Assembly: GCA_028724185.1 (NCBI GenBank)
Contig: JAQYDN010000021.1
Coordinates: 21,071-85,070, forward strand
Direction: 5' to 3'
DNA from: Bacillota bacterium
GTDB taxonomy: Bacteria; Bacillota; Clostridia; Tissierellales; Peptoniphilaceae
DNA: 64,000 nucleotides
This document shows, in pieces, positions 52,472 through 60,748 of the stretch; the first letter of the stretch is position 1; the number at the start of each line of letters is the position of its first letter. The notes under the pieces were generated by a model. It was not told the DNA's origin. It searched no databases and worked only from the letters and a program-made list of their open reading frames with translations. The translations under genes and the position numbers were made by a program.

Positions 52472-53760
52472 GTAAGACGCCGAAGCATAGAGATACGATC
52501 CGAAAGAGGCGACAGGCTAAAATGCGCCGTCGCCGTCTTTTGTTTTACGCGCTGCTTTTGATCGTCATCGGATCCGTGGCGTTTGCCGTGTATAGCCGCG
52601 TGGTGTTGAGCGCGAAAAAAACGACGCCTCAGCTCGTCGAGTACAGAGACGTCGTAAGAGGCGACGGATACTTGCTCTTTAAGGAAAAAATCGTCTTCAC
52701 TAAAGCGAACGGCATCGCCATTTACAATGTCGAAGAGGGAAAAAAGGTTCCGAAGGGCTACTCCGTCGCCGACATTAATGTGATGAACGACAATTCGAAG
52801 ATCAAGGACCAATTGATCCGCATTCAGGCGGCGATCGACTTTAAAAACGACAGTTCCGGAGACGATCGCGATTCGGGTGCGGAGAGGGAAGATGAGAACG
52901 TCATTCGCAACATCCAGCGATTTATCCGCGACGAAGATTACGAGAAACTGGTCTCATCGATCAATACATTGGACTTAAGCACGAAGCATACGGTCAATGT
53001 CTCGGAGTTGAACGAATTGTTAAAATTGTCGATCCCCGAGCTCGAAGAGCGAAAAGATGAACTGACGGAGCGGATCGCCTCGACCAATTCGGATTATAAG
53101 GCGCCGATGTCGGGGGTCGTGAGCTATACGTTTGACGATTTTAAAGGACAATTGTCGATGGATCACGACGACGAAATCTTTACGCCTTCTTACCTGGACG
53201 AGGTGCACGTCGCAGATGTGCGCCGAGGCGGGAGCAAAGTCTCCGAGAAAAAAGCCTTTTTCCGATCGATTGACGATACCGATTATAAAATCGCCCTACC
53301 GATCGACGACGCCCGTCTGCTCGATGCGCACGTCGGAGAGACGCTCGCCGTTCGCATCGGAAGGGTCAATACGGAGGCTTCCGTCGTCCGGGTGAACACC
53401 GACGCGAGCGGCAGTGTCGCGATCCTCGAGTTGCGGGATCACTTGCAACAACTCTACCTCCCGAGGCGTCAAAAAGTGACGGTCATTAAGGACACGCTTC
53501 CCGCGTTAAAGATTCCGAAAAAGGCGCTCGTTCGCGACAAGAAGGGAAACCGCGGAGTCTATGTCAGCGCCGTCAGGCGCTTCGTCAAGTTCGTTCCCGT
53601 CGACGTCTTGACGACACAGGACGAGTACGCATTTTTAAGTACGGGCGATGAGGAACATCGCGTGACACTGAAGAGCGGGAAGACATCGAAGACGATTCAA
53701 TTAAACGACGAAGTTATCGTGGAGACGAAGAAAGTGGATCCGGATAAAATAGTGTATTAG
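52468..53760 (+). CDS. HlyD-like membrane-anchored protein of unknown partner
   Basis: A 430-residue protein with a very basic N-terminus, one membrane segment (about residues 27-47) and an extracytoplasmic part. The N-terminal part resembles a HlyD/periplasmic adaptor (VRGDGYLLFKEKIVFTKANGIAIYNVEEGKKVPKG), and a later YKAPMSGVVSYTFDDF segment looks lipoyl/barrel-like. No ABC or RND pump lies beside it. Adaptor-like proteins of this type appear next to yggS-sepF-ylmH in clostridial relatives, to my knowledge, so a division or envelope role is conceivable. Confidence 0.7.
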   Translation: MSKTPKHRDTIRKRRQAKMRRRRLLFYALLLIVIGSVAFAVYSRVVLSAKKTTPQLVEYRDVVRGDGYLLFKEKIVFTKANGIAIYNVEEGKKVPKGYSVADINVMNDNSKIKDQLIRIQAAIDFKNDSSGDDRDSGAEREDENVIRNIQRFIRDEDYEKLVSSINTLDLSTKHTVNVSELNELLKLSIPELEERKDELTERIASTNSDYKAPMSGVVSYTFDDFKGQLSMDHDDEIFTPSYLDEVHVADVRRGGSKVSEKKAFFRSIDDTDYKIALPIDDARLLDAHVGETLAVRIGRVNTEASVVRVNTDASGSVAILELRDHLQQLYLPRRQKVTVIKDTLPALKIPKKALVRDKKGNRGVYVSAVRRFVKFVPVDVLTTQDEYAFLSTGDEEHRVTLKSGKTSKTIQLNDEVIVETKKVDPDKIVY

Positions 53761-53773
53761 GAAGGAGCGTTGT

Positions 53774-54463
53774 ATGTCGGACATCGGCGAACGCTTAAAA
53801 CGCGTGAGGGAAGAGATTGAGGAAAGCAGACGCCACAGTTTAACGGGCGAAGAGGTTGAACTCATCGCCGTTACGAAGACGCACGGGGTCGATGTGATCG
53901 AGGAGGCCATTCGATGCGGCGCGACGGATATCGGCGAAAATAAAGTTCAGGAATTGACGAAAAAAATAGAGGCGATCGGTCCCAAGGTTCGCTATCATAT
54001 GATTGGAAACTTGCAATCAAATAAGGTAAAATATATCTATCGGGATGTCGTTTTAATTCATTCGTTAGACCGATTGTCGCTTGCAAAAGAGATTGAAAAG
54101 CGCGGAGGACAAACCGACGACACGGTCCATTGTCTTTTGGAAGTGAACATCGGCGATGAAGCGTCAAAAGGTGGACTGGAGTATGACGGGGTCGTGCCTT
54201 TCCTGGAGTCGATTCTCGATTATGAACATATCAAGATCGACGGATTGATGACGGTAGCTCCCAATGTCGATGACGATGCTTATTTGAGGAAATTGTTCAG
54301 AAAGATGTTTGCCTTAAAAGAAGACATCGAGAATCGTCATTACGAAGGTGTCGACATGACATACTTATCGATGGGTATGAGCAAGGATTTTAATATAGCC
54401 ATCGAAGAAGGCGCCAATATGGTACGTGTAGGCAGCCGCATATTTGGTGCGCGCCACTATTAA
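53774..54463 (+). CDS. YggS-family pyridoxal-phosphate homeostasis protein
   Basis: A 229-residue PLP-binding, alanine-racemase-fold barrel without known catalysis that balances PLP and amino-acid pools. The PLP lysine is K35 in LIAVTKTHGVD, followed by GENKVQEL, YHMIGNLQSNKVKYI, GLMTVAP and LSMGMSKDFNIAIEEGANMVRVG. AGGAGCG precedes the ATG. Its place before sepF is conserved in Gram-positive bacteria (ylmE). Confidence 0.95.
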   Translation: MSDIGERLKRVREEIEESRRHSLTGEEVELIAVTKTHGVDVIEEAIRCGATDIGENKVQELTKKIEAIGPKVRYHMIGNLQSNKVKYIYRDVVLIHSLDRLSLAKEIEKRGGQTDDTVHCLLEVNIGDEASKGGLEYDGVVPFLESILDYEHIKIDGLMTVAPNVDDDAYLRKLFRKMFALKEDIENRHYEGVDMTYLSMGMSKDFNIAIEEGANMVRVGSRIFGARHY

Positions 54464-54473
54464 GGAGGAAAAC

Positions 54474-54944
54474 ATGGCAGATTTTGGAAATAAGTTAAAA
54501 AAAGCATTCGGTTTCGGCGACGATTACGAGTACGACGACGAATATGAATACGATGAAGACGAAGCGTTCAAGACGACGGAAGTAGAGCCCATTACGACGA
54601 ACACGCAAAAGACGACGACGTCGACGCGCAGAAAGGAAAACGGAAACGTATTGAGTATCCAAACGAAGGCCGCGATGGTCATTACCGTACACGAGCCGCT
54701 GAGCTACGACGAATCCCCGAAGATCGTCGACGATTTGAAGGAAAATAAGGCGGTCGTTTTAAACTTTGAACAATTGGATTTGGATGTAAAACGCGAAATT
54801 TTCGACTTCGTCAACGGAGCGCTTTACGCCATCGAAGGAAAAATCCAAAAGGTCAATAAGGATATCTTTATTCTCGCCCCGGCCAATATCGCGATCGACG
54901 GATTGAAGGAAGAACTTCAAAATTCAGGAATTTTCCCCTGGTAA
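54474..54944 (+). CDS. sepF: Cell division protein SepF
   Basis: A cytoplasmic FtsZ-binding protein that anchors the division ring through an N-terminal amphipathic helix (ADFGNKLKKAFGFG). An acidic, Tyr-rich linker (about 16-45) leads to the SepF core (about 65-155), with KAAMVITVHEPLSYDESPKI, AVVLNFEQLD and REIFDFVNGALYAIEGKIQKV. The protein has 156 residues. ATG 54474 follows TAAGGAGG. An in-frame ATG at 54444 lies inside yggS. Confidence 0.95.
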   Translation: MADFGNKLKKAFGFGDDYEYDDEYEYDEDEAFKTTEVEPITTNTQKTTTSTRRKENGNVLSIQTKAAMVITVHEPLSYDESPKIVDDLKENKAVVLNFEQLDLDVKREIFDFVNGALYAIEGKIQKVNKDIFILAPANIAIDGLKEELQNSGIFPW

Positions 54945-54945
54945 T

Positions 54946-55719
54946 ATGCCCGATAAAAATAGAATATTACAACATATTCACGAACCTGAAAAAATCACTA
55001 TGTTGCGTCATATCCTTGATTTACCGGAGATCGCTTCGAGAAATTATACGGCGACAGCTAGTGATTTTTTAGACCCTTACGAACAGCGTCTGGTCGAGTC
55101 GATCACCCATCATTTTCCGGACGTCGAGCATACGTGGATGCCCTCCGGGGAAGGGGAGAGAAAGATCGTCGTCTTCTCACCGTACGAAGGGATGGATGTA
55201 GAAAACGCGCTATCCGCCTTTTCGATAGACTCGGGCGAGGTGCTCAAGCATCGCGACGTCTTGGGTTCCATCTTAGGGCTCGGGATCGAGCGGGGAAAAA
55301 TCGGGGACATCGTGATCGGCGAGAAGGCGTATGTCGTCGTCAAGAGAGAGATCGCGAATTTTATTGAGCTTTCCCTCAAGACGATCGGGCGCGCGCCGGT
55401 TCGCGTGAGGCCCGTCGCGGTCGAAGACGTCCCCGCGATCGAAGAGCCTTGGAAGAGCGCATCGGCGGTCGTGCAGTCGATGCGGCTCGATGCAGTCGTT
55501 CGCGCGGTGACGCATATGTCGCGCGACGAGGTCAGGGCTCGCCTTTCGAAGAATGAGATTAAGGTGAACTTTAAGACGATCAAGCGGGCGCACGAGACAG
55601 TCTCCGCCGGCGACCTCTTGTCGGTTCGTGGATTCGGGCGCATTAAAATTTTTGACGATATAGGCGAAACGAAAAAGGGAAAGAGGAGGTTTACTTACGG
55701 AATCCTCGAGCAACAATAG
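54946..55719 (+). CDS. YlmH-type S4-domain RNA-binding protein
   Basis: A 257-residue protein with a YlmH N-terminal region (KNRILQHIHEPEKITMLRHILD) and a C-terminal S4 RNA-binding domain (about 180-250; SMRLDAVVRAVTHMSRDEVRARLSKNEIKVN, with natural loops between). YlmH has been linked to rescue of stalled ribosomes in Bacillus. It starts one base after the sepF stop with no ribosome site of its own, so translation is probably coupled. Confidence 0.92.
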   Translation: MPDKNRILQHIHEPEKITMLRHILDLPEIASRNYTATASDFLDPYEQRLVESITHHFPDVEHTWMPSGEGERKIVVFSPYEGMDVENALSAFSIDSGEVLKHRDVLGSILGLGIERGKIGDIVIGEKAYVVVKREIANFIELSLKTIGRAPVRVRPVAVEDVPAIEEPWKSASAVVQSMRLDAVVRAVTHMSRDEVRARLSKNEIKVNFKTIKRAHETVSAGDLLSVRGFGRIKIFDDIGETKKGKRRFTYGILEQQ

Positions 55720-55726
55720 GAGAAGT

Positions 55727-56185
55727 ATGGTTACTGTCTTAATAATTTTACTCATTGCGATCGATCAAATAAGCAAGTTACTCGTGTTGTCCCGCCTTGC
55801 GAGCGTCGGGACGGTCGAAGTCATCCCGGGTTTTTTTAATCTGCAATATTTAGAAAACAGAGGCGCCGCGTTCGGTATTTTACAGGAGGGTAGGCCACTT
55901 TTTATCGTGATGACGACCATCGTCGTCGCCTTGTTACTCTATGCGATCTATATCAAGGGAGACGAGATGAATAAGGTCATGCGCGCGTCGTTGATCCTTA
56001 TTTTAGCGGGCGCCGTCGGAAACTTTATCGACCGCCTGCGCCTCCACTTCGTCGTAGACTTTTTATCGTTTAACATTTTCGGCCACGCGTTTGCCGTCTT
56101 TAACTTGGCGGATTCGATGATCGTGGTCGGCACGATCCTCCTCGTCATTCAAATCATATTCAAGGACGAGAAGAAGAGATCATAA
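55727..56185 (+). CDS. lspA: Lipoprotein signal peptidase (signal peptidase II)
   Basis: A 152-residue membrane aspartyl protease that removes lipoprotein signal peptides. It has four membrane helices and the motifs DQISKLLV, YLENRGAAFG, GNFIDRL (Asp102) and FNLADS (Asp129). TAGGAGAAG precedes the ATG. Its stop overlaps the rluD start by one base. PstS and the 62152 lipoprotein of this window are expected substrates. Confidence 0.96.
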   Translation: MVTVLIILLIAIDQISKLLVLSRLASVGTVEVIPGFFNLQYLENRGAAFGILQEGRPLFIVMTTIVVALLLYAIYIKGDEMNKVMRASLILILAGAVGNFIDRLRLHFVVDFLSFNIFGHAFAVFNLADSMIVVGTILLVIQIIFKDEKKRS

Positions 56186-57084
56186 TGCAACTGTTTATTT
56201 CCGAACGTGACGGGGAGCGGCTCGACCAGTATATGACGGGGAAGCTTCCCTTAAACCGCTCCCAAGTAAAGCGCGCGATTGTCGAAGGACGCATCAACGT
56301 CAACGGAGCCGAGGTCAAGGCGGGATATAAATTGAAGGTCGGCGATCGGATCGCCTACGAAGAAGAGGAAGAATACGTCATCGTGCCGAAGGACCTCTAC
56401 GTCCCCGTTCTCTACGAGGACGAGCACATCGCTTGTGTCAATAAGCCGTACGGACTCGTCGTGCATCCGGGCGCCGGAAGAGAAGAAGAGACGCTCGTTC
56501 ACGACCTGCTCTTTCGGTTCGGACACCTCGCAAAGGGCAGTGATCCGCTGCGCCCCGGCATCGTCCATCGGTTGGACAAGGATACCTCGGGAGTGATGGT
56601 GATCGCAAAGGACGACGAGGCGTATGCGCATTTGGTCGAATCGTTTAAGGCTCGCACCGTTCAAAAGTGTTATTACGCGATTTGCCGCGGGATCATCTCG
56701 CAACCCGGCGAGATCGACAGTCCCATCGGGCGAGACCCCCACAGGAGAATGCAAATGGCGGCCGATGTCTATCCGTCGAAGCCCGCGTATACGACTTACG
56801 AACCGGTGTTAATCTTTCGCGATTCGACGCTCCTCAGAGTGCGTATTCACACGGGGAGGACGCATCAAATTCGCGTGCACATGAAATCCATCGACCATCC
56901 GGTGCTGGGGGATCCGATTTACGGGGCGCACTCCGATAGACAAAAGAAACTGCTGCTCCACAGCTACAGTGTGGCGTTTAAGCACCCCGTCGACGGCAGA
57001 GATATTCGGGTCTTTGCGCCCCTGCCGGAGAGATTTCTCACCTATATTCGAAAGGAGAAGAGCGACCGATGCATAAGATATTAG
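56185..57084 (+). CDS. RluD-family 23S rRNA pseudouridine synthase
   Basis: A 299-residue protein with an N-terminal S4 domain (about 10-70) and a RluA/RluD-type catalytic domain. The active-site motif is HRLDKDTSG (128-136, catalytic Asp131), preceded by VNKPYGLVVHPG and followed by GRTHQIRVHMKSIDHPVLGDP. The usual position after lspA supports assignment to the RluD group. The target sites cannot be read from sequence. It overlaps pyrR by 16 bp. Confidence 0.94.
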   Translation: MQLFISERDGERLDQYMTGKLPLNRSQVKRAIVEGRINVNGAEVKAGYKLKVGDRIAYEEEEEYVIVPKDLYVPVLYEDEHIACVNKPYGLVVHPGAGREEETLVHDLLFRFGHLAKGSDPLRPGIVHRLDKDTSGVMVIAKDDEAYAHLVESFKARTVQKCYYAICRGIISQPGEIDSPIGRDPHRRMQMAADVYPSKPAYTTYEPVLIFRDSTLLRVRIHTGRTHQIRVHMKSIDHPVLGDPIYGAHSDRQKKLLLHSYSVAFKHPVDGRDIRVFAPLPERFLTYIRKEKSDRCIRY

Positions 57085-57590
57085 ATGAACTCGCCATCAA
57101 GCGTACCATCGCGAGGATCGCCAACGAAATTATCGAACGCAACAAAGGGCTCGAGGATATCGTCTTAGTCGGCATTGTCACGCGAGGGGAATTTTTGGCG
57201 AAGAGATTGCAGAGAGAACTCTACGATATCGAAGGCGTAGAAGTTCCCGTCTATATCCTCGATCCGAGCTTTTTCAGAGACGACCGCAGGCATTCCGAAT
57301 TTAGGCCGATGGAATTTATGGGAAAAATTGACGACAAGCGGGTCGTTTTGGTCGACGACGTGCTCTACACCGGGCGCACGGTGCGCGCGGCGATGGACGC
57401 GCTCATGGTGAAGGATCGACCGCGCAAGGTCCAGCTTGTGGGACTCGTCGACCGCGGACACAGGGAACTTCCGATTCGCGGCGATTTTATCGGGAAAAAT
57501 GTCCCGACGTCGCAGACGGAAAAAATCATCGTTCGATTTAAGGAATTCGACGGCGAAGACAGCGTCTACGTCGCGGAAGAAAAAGAGTAA
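57069..57590 (+). CDS. pyrR: PyrR uracil phosphoribosyltransferase / pyr regulator
   Basis: A 173-residue phosphoribosyltransferase-fold protein with the PRPP motif VVLVDDVLYTGRTVRAAMDAL, preceded by ARIANEIIERN and LVGIVTRGE. In Gram-positive bacteria PyrR binds pyr leader RNA in response to UMP and also has uracil phosphoribosyltransferase activity. No pyr operon or attenuator follows in this window. It starts inside rluD and ends the operon. Confidence 0.94.
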   Translation: MHKILDELAIKRTIARIANEIIERNKGLEDIVLVGIVTRGEFLAKRLQRELYDIEGVEVPVYILDPSFFRDDRRHSEFRPMEFMGKIDDKRVVLVDDVLYTGRTVRAAMDALMVKDRPRKVQLVGLVDRGHRELPIRGDFIGKNVPTSQTEKIIVRFKEFDGEDSVYVAEEKE

Positions 57591-57616
57591 AACCTCGCTC
57601 TCGCGAGGTTTTTTTG
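57591..57616 (+). terminator. Intrinsic terminator after pyrR
   Basis: AACCTCGC and GCGAGGTT form a perfect 8-bp stem with a 4-base loop and a T-run. It ends the der-pyrR operon, directly before the converging nucleoside phosphorylase gene. Confidence 0.9.
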
Positions 57617-57620
57617 GTAT

Positions 57621-58346
57621 CTACAATAAATCAATTCTCGGTTTTCGAGGCGAGCGCTCCGAGGAAAGAACTTGATCGATCGCCTTCAGAATGCGCGCGC
57701 GGACGCCTTCGGATTTAGAGATGACCATTTCTTCGCTGACGCCTGTGCAGTAATTGACGACGTGGCAGATATTGGCATAGTGAAGACCGAGCTCTCGCGC
57801 GAGAACGACTTCGGGAACATTCGTCATGCCGACGACGTCGCCTCCGATCGAGGCGTAGAATTTAATTTCCGCCCTGGATTCGAAGCGCGGTCCTTCGGTC
57901 GAGACGTAGACGCCGCGGGGAAGCGGCTCTCCGAATGCAGCTTCGAAGTCGCGATTCAGGGTTGCATCATACGGCGCGTCCATGGCGATGTGTTTGGCGG
58001 GTTCGTGATCGCCGTCGTAAAAGGTCGTGGGACGCGATTTCGTAAAGTCCAGAAAGTCGTCGCACAACAGTACCGTGTCGGGACCGTACTCCTTTTTTAA
58101 GCTGCCGACGGCGCTGATGCCGTATACCTCGGTGACGCCGAGTTCTCGAAGTGTCCAAATGTTTGCGCGGTAAGGGACCTGATGGGGCGGAATCGTGTGA
58201 TCCGTACCGTGGCGCGAGACGAAAACGTAGGGTTTACCCTCGGGAAAAAGGAGTTTAGTCTCGCCGTAGGGCGTCTCCATAATTTTTTCTTCTGCGGAAG
58301 AAAAAGGGGCTTCGAACCCCGTTCCTCCGATGATTCCATAATACAT
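57621..58346 (-). CDS. MTAP/PNP-family purine nucleoside phosphorylase (MTA/MTI phosphorylase-like)
   Basis: A 241-residue phosphorylase, opening YGIIGGTGFE, with the phosphate-site RHGTDHTIPPHQVPYRAN, SAVGSLKKEY, YVSTEGPRFESRAEI and GMTNVPEVVLARELGLHYA. These mark the methylthioadenosine/methylthioinosine phosphorylase group. Exact base preference is uncertain. It is divergent from the MtnA-like gene, so the two probably form a methylthioadenosine salvage pair. GAGGTTAAT precedes ATG 58346. Confidence 0.9.
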   Translation of the reverse strand: MYYGIIGGTGFEAPFSSAEEKIMETPYGETKLLFPEGKPYVFVSRHGTDHTIPPHQVPYRANIWTLRELGVTEVYGISAVGSLKKEYGPDTVLLCDDFLDFTKSRPTTFYDGDHEPAKHIAMDAPYDATLNRDFEAAFGEPLPRGVYVSTEGPRFESRAEIKFYASIGGDVVGMTNVPEVVLARELGLHYANICHVVNYCTGVSEEMVISKSEGVRARILKAIDQVLSSERSPRKPRIDLL

Positions 58347-58405
58347 ATTAACCTCGTTTCTATGATTTGATTATGATACTATTATACATGGAAAGTGAGG
58401 ATACC

Positions 58406-59464
58406 ATGGAATTTGATCAAGATCTTGCTTACATGCTTCAAGCAAAACACGTCGCCTATTACGAAGATGGCGTCGTTTCGATATTGGACCGCCGCATCTA
58501 TCCCGTAAGGGTGGAATACGTCCGTTGCAGACATTATGTCGAGGTGCGCGATGCCGTGCGCGCGATGGTGACGCAGTCGGCAGGGCCTTACACGGCAGCC
58601 GCGATGGGAATGGCACTCGCCGCCTACGAATCGCGGGATCTCGGGGGTGAAGAGCGCTTCGCCTTTTTAAAGGAGGCGGCCGAGGTCATCGCAAACGCTC
58701 GCCCGACCACCGCCAACCGCATGCGTCAGGTTACGGAAGGATGTCTCGAGGTGGCGAAAGATCACCTCGACGAGGACGACTTGGACCTTCGCATTCGCGA
58801 TTACGCGCTCTCGTCGATGAAACAGCGCTACGACTCGATCGACCGCGTCGCTAAACACTTTATGTCGGTCATTCCCGACGAGGGTACGATCATGACCCAA
58901 TGTTTCGGAGAGACGATTATCGGTATGTTGGCGCGAGAGATTAAAAAGAGCGACAAGAATATCCGCTTTGTCTGTCCAGAGACGCGACCCTTTTTACAGG
59001 GCGCGCGCTTTACGGCGTCGGTCTTTAAAGATATGGGAATGGATGTCACGGTTATCACCGACAATATGGTGACCGCCTATATTGAAAACGAGGGAATCAG
59101 CCTGTTCACCTCGGCGGCGGATTCGATTTGCATGGACGGCAGCATCGTGAACAAAGTGGGGACGCATCAGATCGCGATCGTCTGCGATCACTTCGACATT
59201 CCCTACTACGCGACGGGAATTCCCGACATGGACGTCGCCTCGGCGAAAGACGTGACAATCGAGATGCGCGATCCCGAGGAGAGTTTATCCGCACACGGCA
59301 TAAAACACACACTCGAGGGCGTAAAGGGCTACTATCCCGCCTTCGACATCACCCCGCCCGAACTCGTGACGGGGGTCGTGACGGATATCGGCATTTTTGA
59401 ATCACATGCGTTGGACGATTACAAGGAGAAAAAAGGAGATGGCGATTTTTATTTCGCAGTTTAG
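58406..59464 (+). CDS. eIF2B/MtnA-family isomerase-like protein
   Basis: A 352-residue sugar-phosphate isomerase of the MtnA/eIF2B fold, which in MtnA converts 5-methylthioribose-1-phosphate to the ribulose form. A catalytic-type Cys lies in MTQCFGETIIGML and the Asp site in MDGSIVNKVGTHQIAI, while CPETRPFLQGAR matches the substrate-side strand. The N-terminal motif, RGAPAIG in standard MtnA, is here TQSAGPYTAAAMG, so the protein is divergent. ATG 58406 has GTGAGGA upstream. Divergent from the phosphorylase. Confidence 0.78.
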   Translation: MEFDQDLAYMLQAKHVAYYEDGVVSILDRRIYPVRVEYVRCRHYVEVRDAVRAMVTQSAGPYTAAAMGMALAAYESRDLGGEERFAFLKEAAEVIANARPTTANRMRQVTEGCLEVAKDHLDEDDLDLRIRDYALSSMKQRYDSIDRVAKHFMSVIPDEGTIMTQCFGETIIGMLAREIKKSDKNIRFVCPETRPFLQGARFTASVFKDMGMDVTVITDNMVTAYIENEGISLFTSAADSICMDGSIVNKVGTHQIAIVCDHFDIPYYATGIPDMDVASAKDVTIEMRDPEESLSAHGIKHTLEGVKGYYPAFDITPPELVTGVVTDIGIFESHALDDYKEKKGDGDFYFAV

Positions 59465-59466
59465 TT

Positions 59467-60075
59467 ATGAATGATCGATTGGAAAAACAAATTAATTTTA
59501 TCTATACCTTGGAACACATGAAGAGCGTCTATAGGCGGAGTCATCTTATCCACGCCGATCGCTATGAAAACGACGCGGAACACAGTTTTCACATCGCGAC
59601 GATGGCGCTCGTACTGAAGGAATACGCGCCGAGCGACGTCGACATATTCCGCGTCGTCTCCATGTTACTGTTCCACGACGTGGTGGAAATCGAAGCGGGC
59701 GATACGTTCGCCTACGACGCGGAAAACAACAAGACCAAACGTGCGCGCGAAGTCGCCGCCGCCGAGAAACTCTACGGCTCCCTGCCCGACGACCAGGGGG
59801 CGGAATTTCGGGCACTGTGGGACGAATTCGAAGCACAGGAAACGCCCGAATCGCACTTTGCTCTTGCGATGGACCGCATGGAACCGATCTTATTGAATAC
59901 CGCGGGAAAAGGCGGGACGTGGAGATATCACGAGGTGCGCTACGAGGACGTCCTGAATCGCATCGAGCCCATTCGACAATACGAGCCGCTGTACGGCGTG
60001 GTAAGGGGAATGGTCGATGATTTTTTCAAGAACAAAGGGGTGCTAGATGACGAAGATACTGCTGGTCGAGGATGA
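59467..60075 (+). CDS. HD-domain phosphohydrolase (YfbR/COG1896-like)
   Basis: A 202-residue HD-superfamily protein with metal ligands in DAEHSFHIA (His39), LLFHDVVE (His70-Asp71) and a later Asp in LAMDRMEP. YfbR-type members are 5'-nucleotidases acting on deoxynucleoside monophosphates, and the present protein is only similar in layout. It starts two bases after the MtnA-like gene and overlaps the response-regulator gene by 29 bp. Confidence 0.82.
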   Translation: MNDRLEKQINFIYTLEHMKSVYRRSHLIHADRYENDAEHSFHIATMALVLKEYAPSDVDIFRVVSMLLFHDVVEIEAGDTFAYDAENNKTKRAREVAAAEKLYGSLPDDQGAEFRALWDEFEAQETPESHFALAMDRMEPILLNTAGKGGTWRYHEVRYEDVLNRIEPIRQYEPLYGVVRGMVDDFFKNKGVLDDEDTAGRG

Positions 60076-60742
60076 GACGTCGATCCGTAAATTTATTAAG
60101 ATTAACTTAGAGCGCGAGGGGTTCGAGGTCTATGAAGCCGGAAGCGGCGAAGAGGGGATCGACATCGCACATCGGGAAAAACCCGATATCGTCCTGCTCG
60201 ATATCATGCTCCCGGGCATCGACGGATTCGAGGTATGCAACCGCTTGCGCGAGTCTTTCCCGAACTTGGGCATTATCATGCTGACCGCCAAAGCCGAAGA
60301 CTACGACAAGATTATGGGACTTCAGAGCGGCACCGACGACTACCTCACGAAGCCCTTTAACCCGACCGAACTCACCCTTCGCATCAAGTCGCTTGAAAGA
60401 CGCCTCGAGAGACATTCGGATAAACAAAGGGGGAAGCGTTATTTGGAGAGCGGCGCCTTTCGCATCGACGTCTACGGCCACAAGTTTTTTAAAAACGACG
60501 AGGAGATCGAGTTGACGCCGACGGAACATGAAATCGTGAAGCTGTTTATGAGCAATGTCAATCGCGCGTTAAACCGGGATGAGATCTTAAATGCCGTCTG
60601 GGGAGAAGAATTCTTAGGAGATAGTAAGATCGTCGATGTCAATATTCGGCGCCTTCGCGCAAAGATCGAAGAAGATGCCGCACATCCTAAATACATCGAG
60701 ACCGTATGGGGCGTCGGCTACCGTTGGAAACCGTCCGAGTAA
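60047..60742 (+). CDS. OmpR-family response regulator (third two-component system)
   Basis: A 231-residue regulator with a receiver domain (E8-D9, phosphoacceptor D52 in LLDIMLPGIDG, Lys in DDYLTKPFNPTEL) and a winged helix (LTPTEHEIVKLFM, VDVNIRRLRAKIEE, GVGYRWKP). The ATG lies 29 bp inside the HD gene, with AAAGGGGTGCT upstream. It is followed by its kinase after 6 bp. Confidence 0.92.
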   Translation: MTKILLVEDETSIRKFIKINLEREGFEVYEAGSGEEGIDIAHREKPDIVLLDIMLPGIDGFEVCNRLRESFPNLGIIMLTAKAEDYDKIMGLQSGTDDYLTKPFNPTELTLRIKSLERRLERHSDKQRGKRYLESGAFRIDVYGHKFFKNDEEIELTPTEHEIVKLFMSNVNRALNRDEILNAVWGEEFLGDSKIVDVNIRRLRAKIEEDAAHPKYIETVWGVGYRWKPSE

Positions 60743-60748
60743 TGCCGT

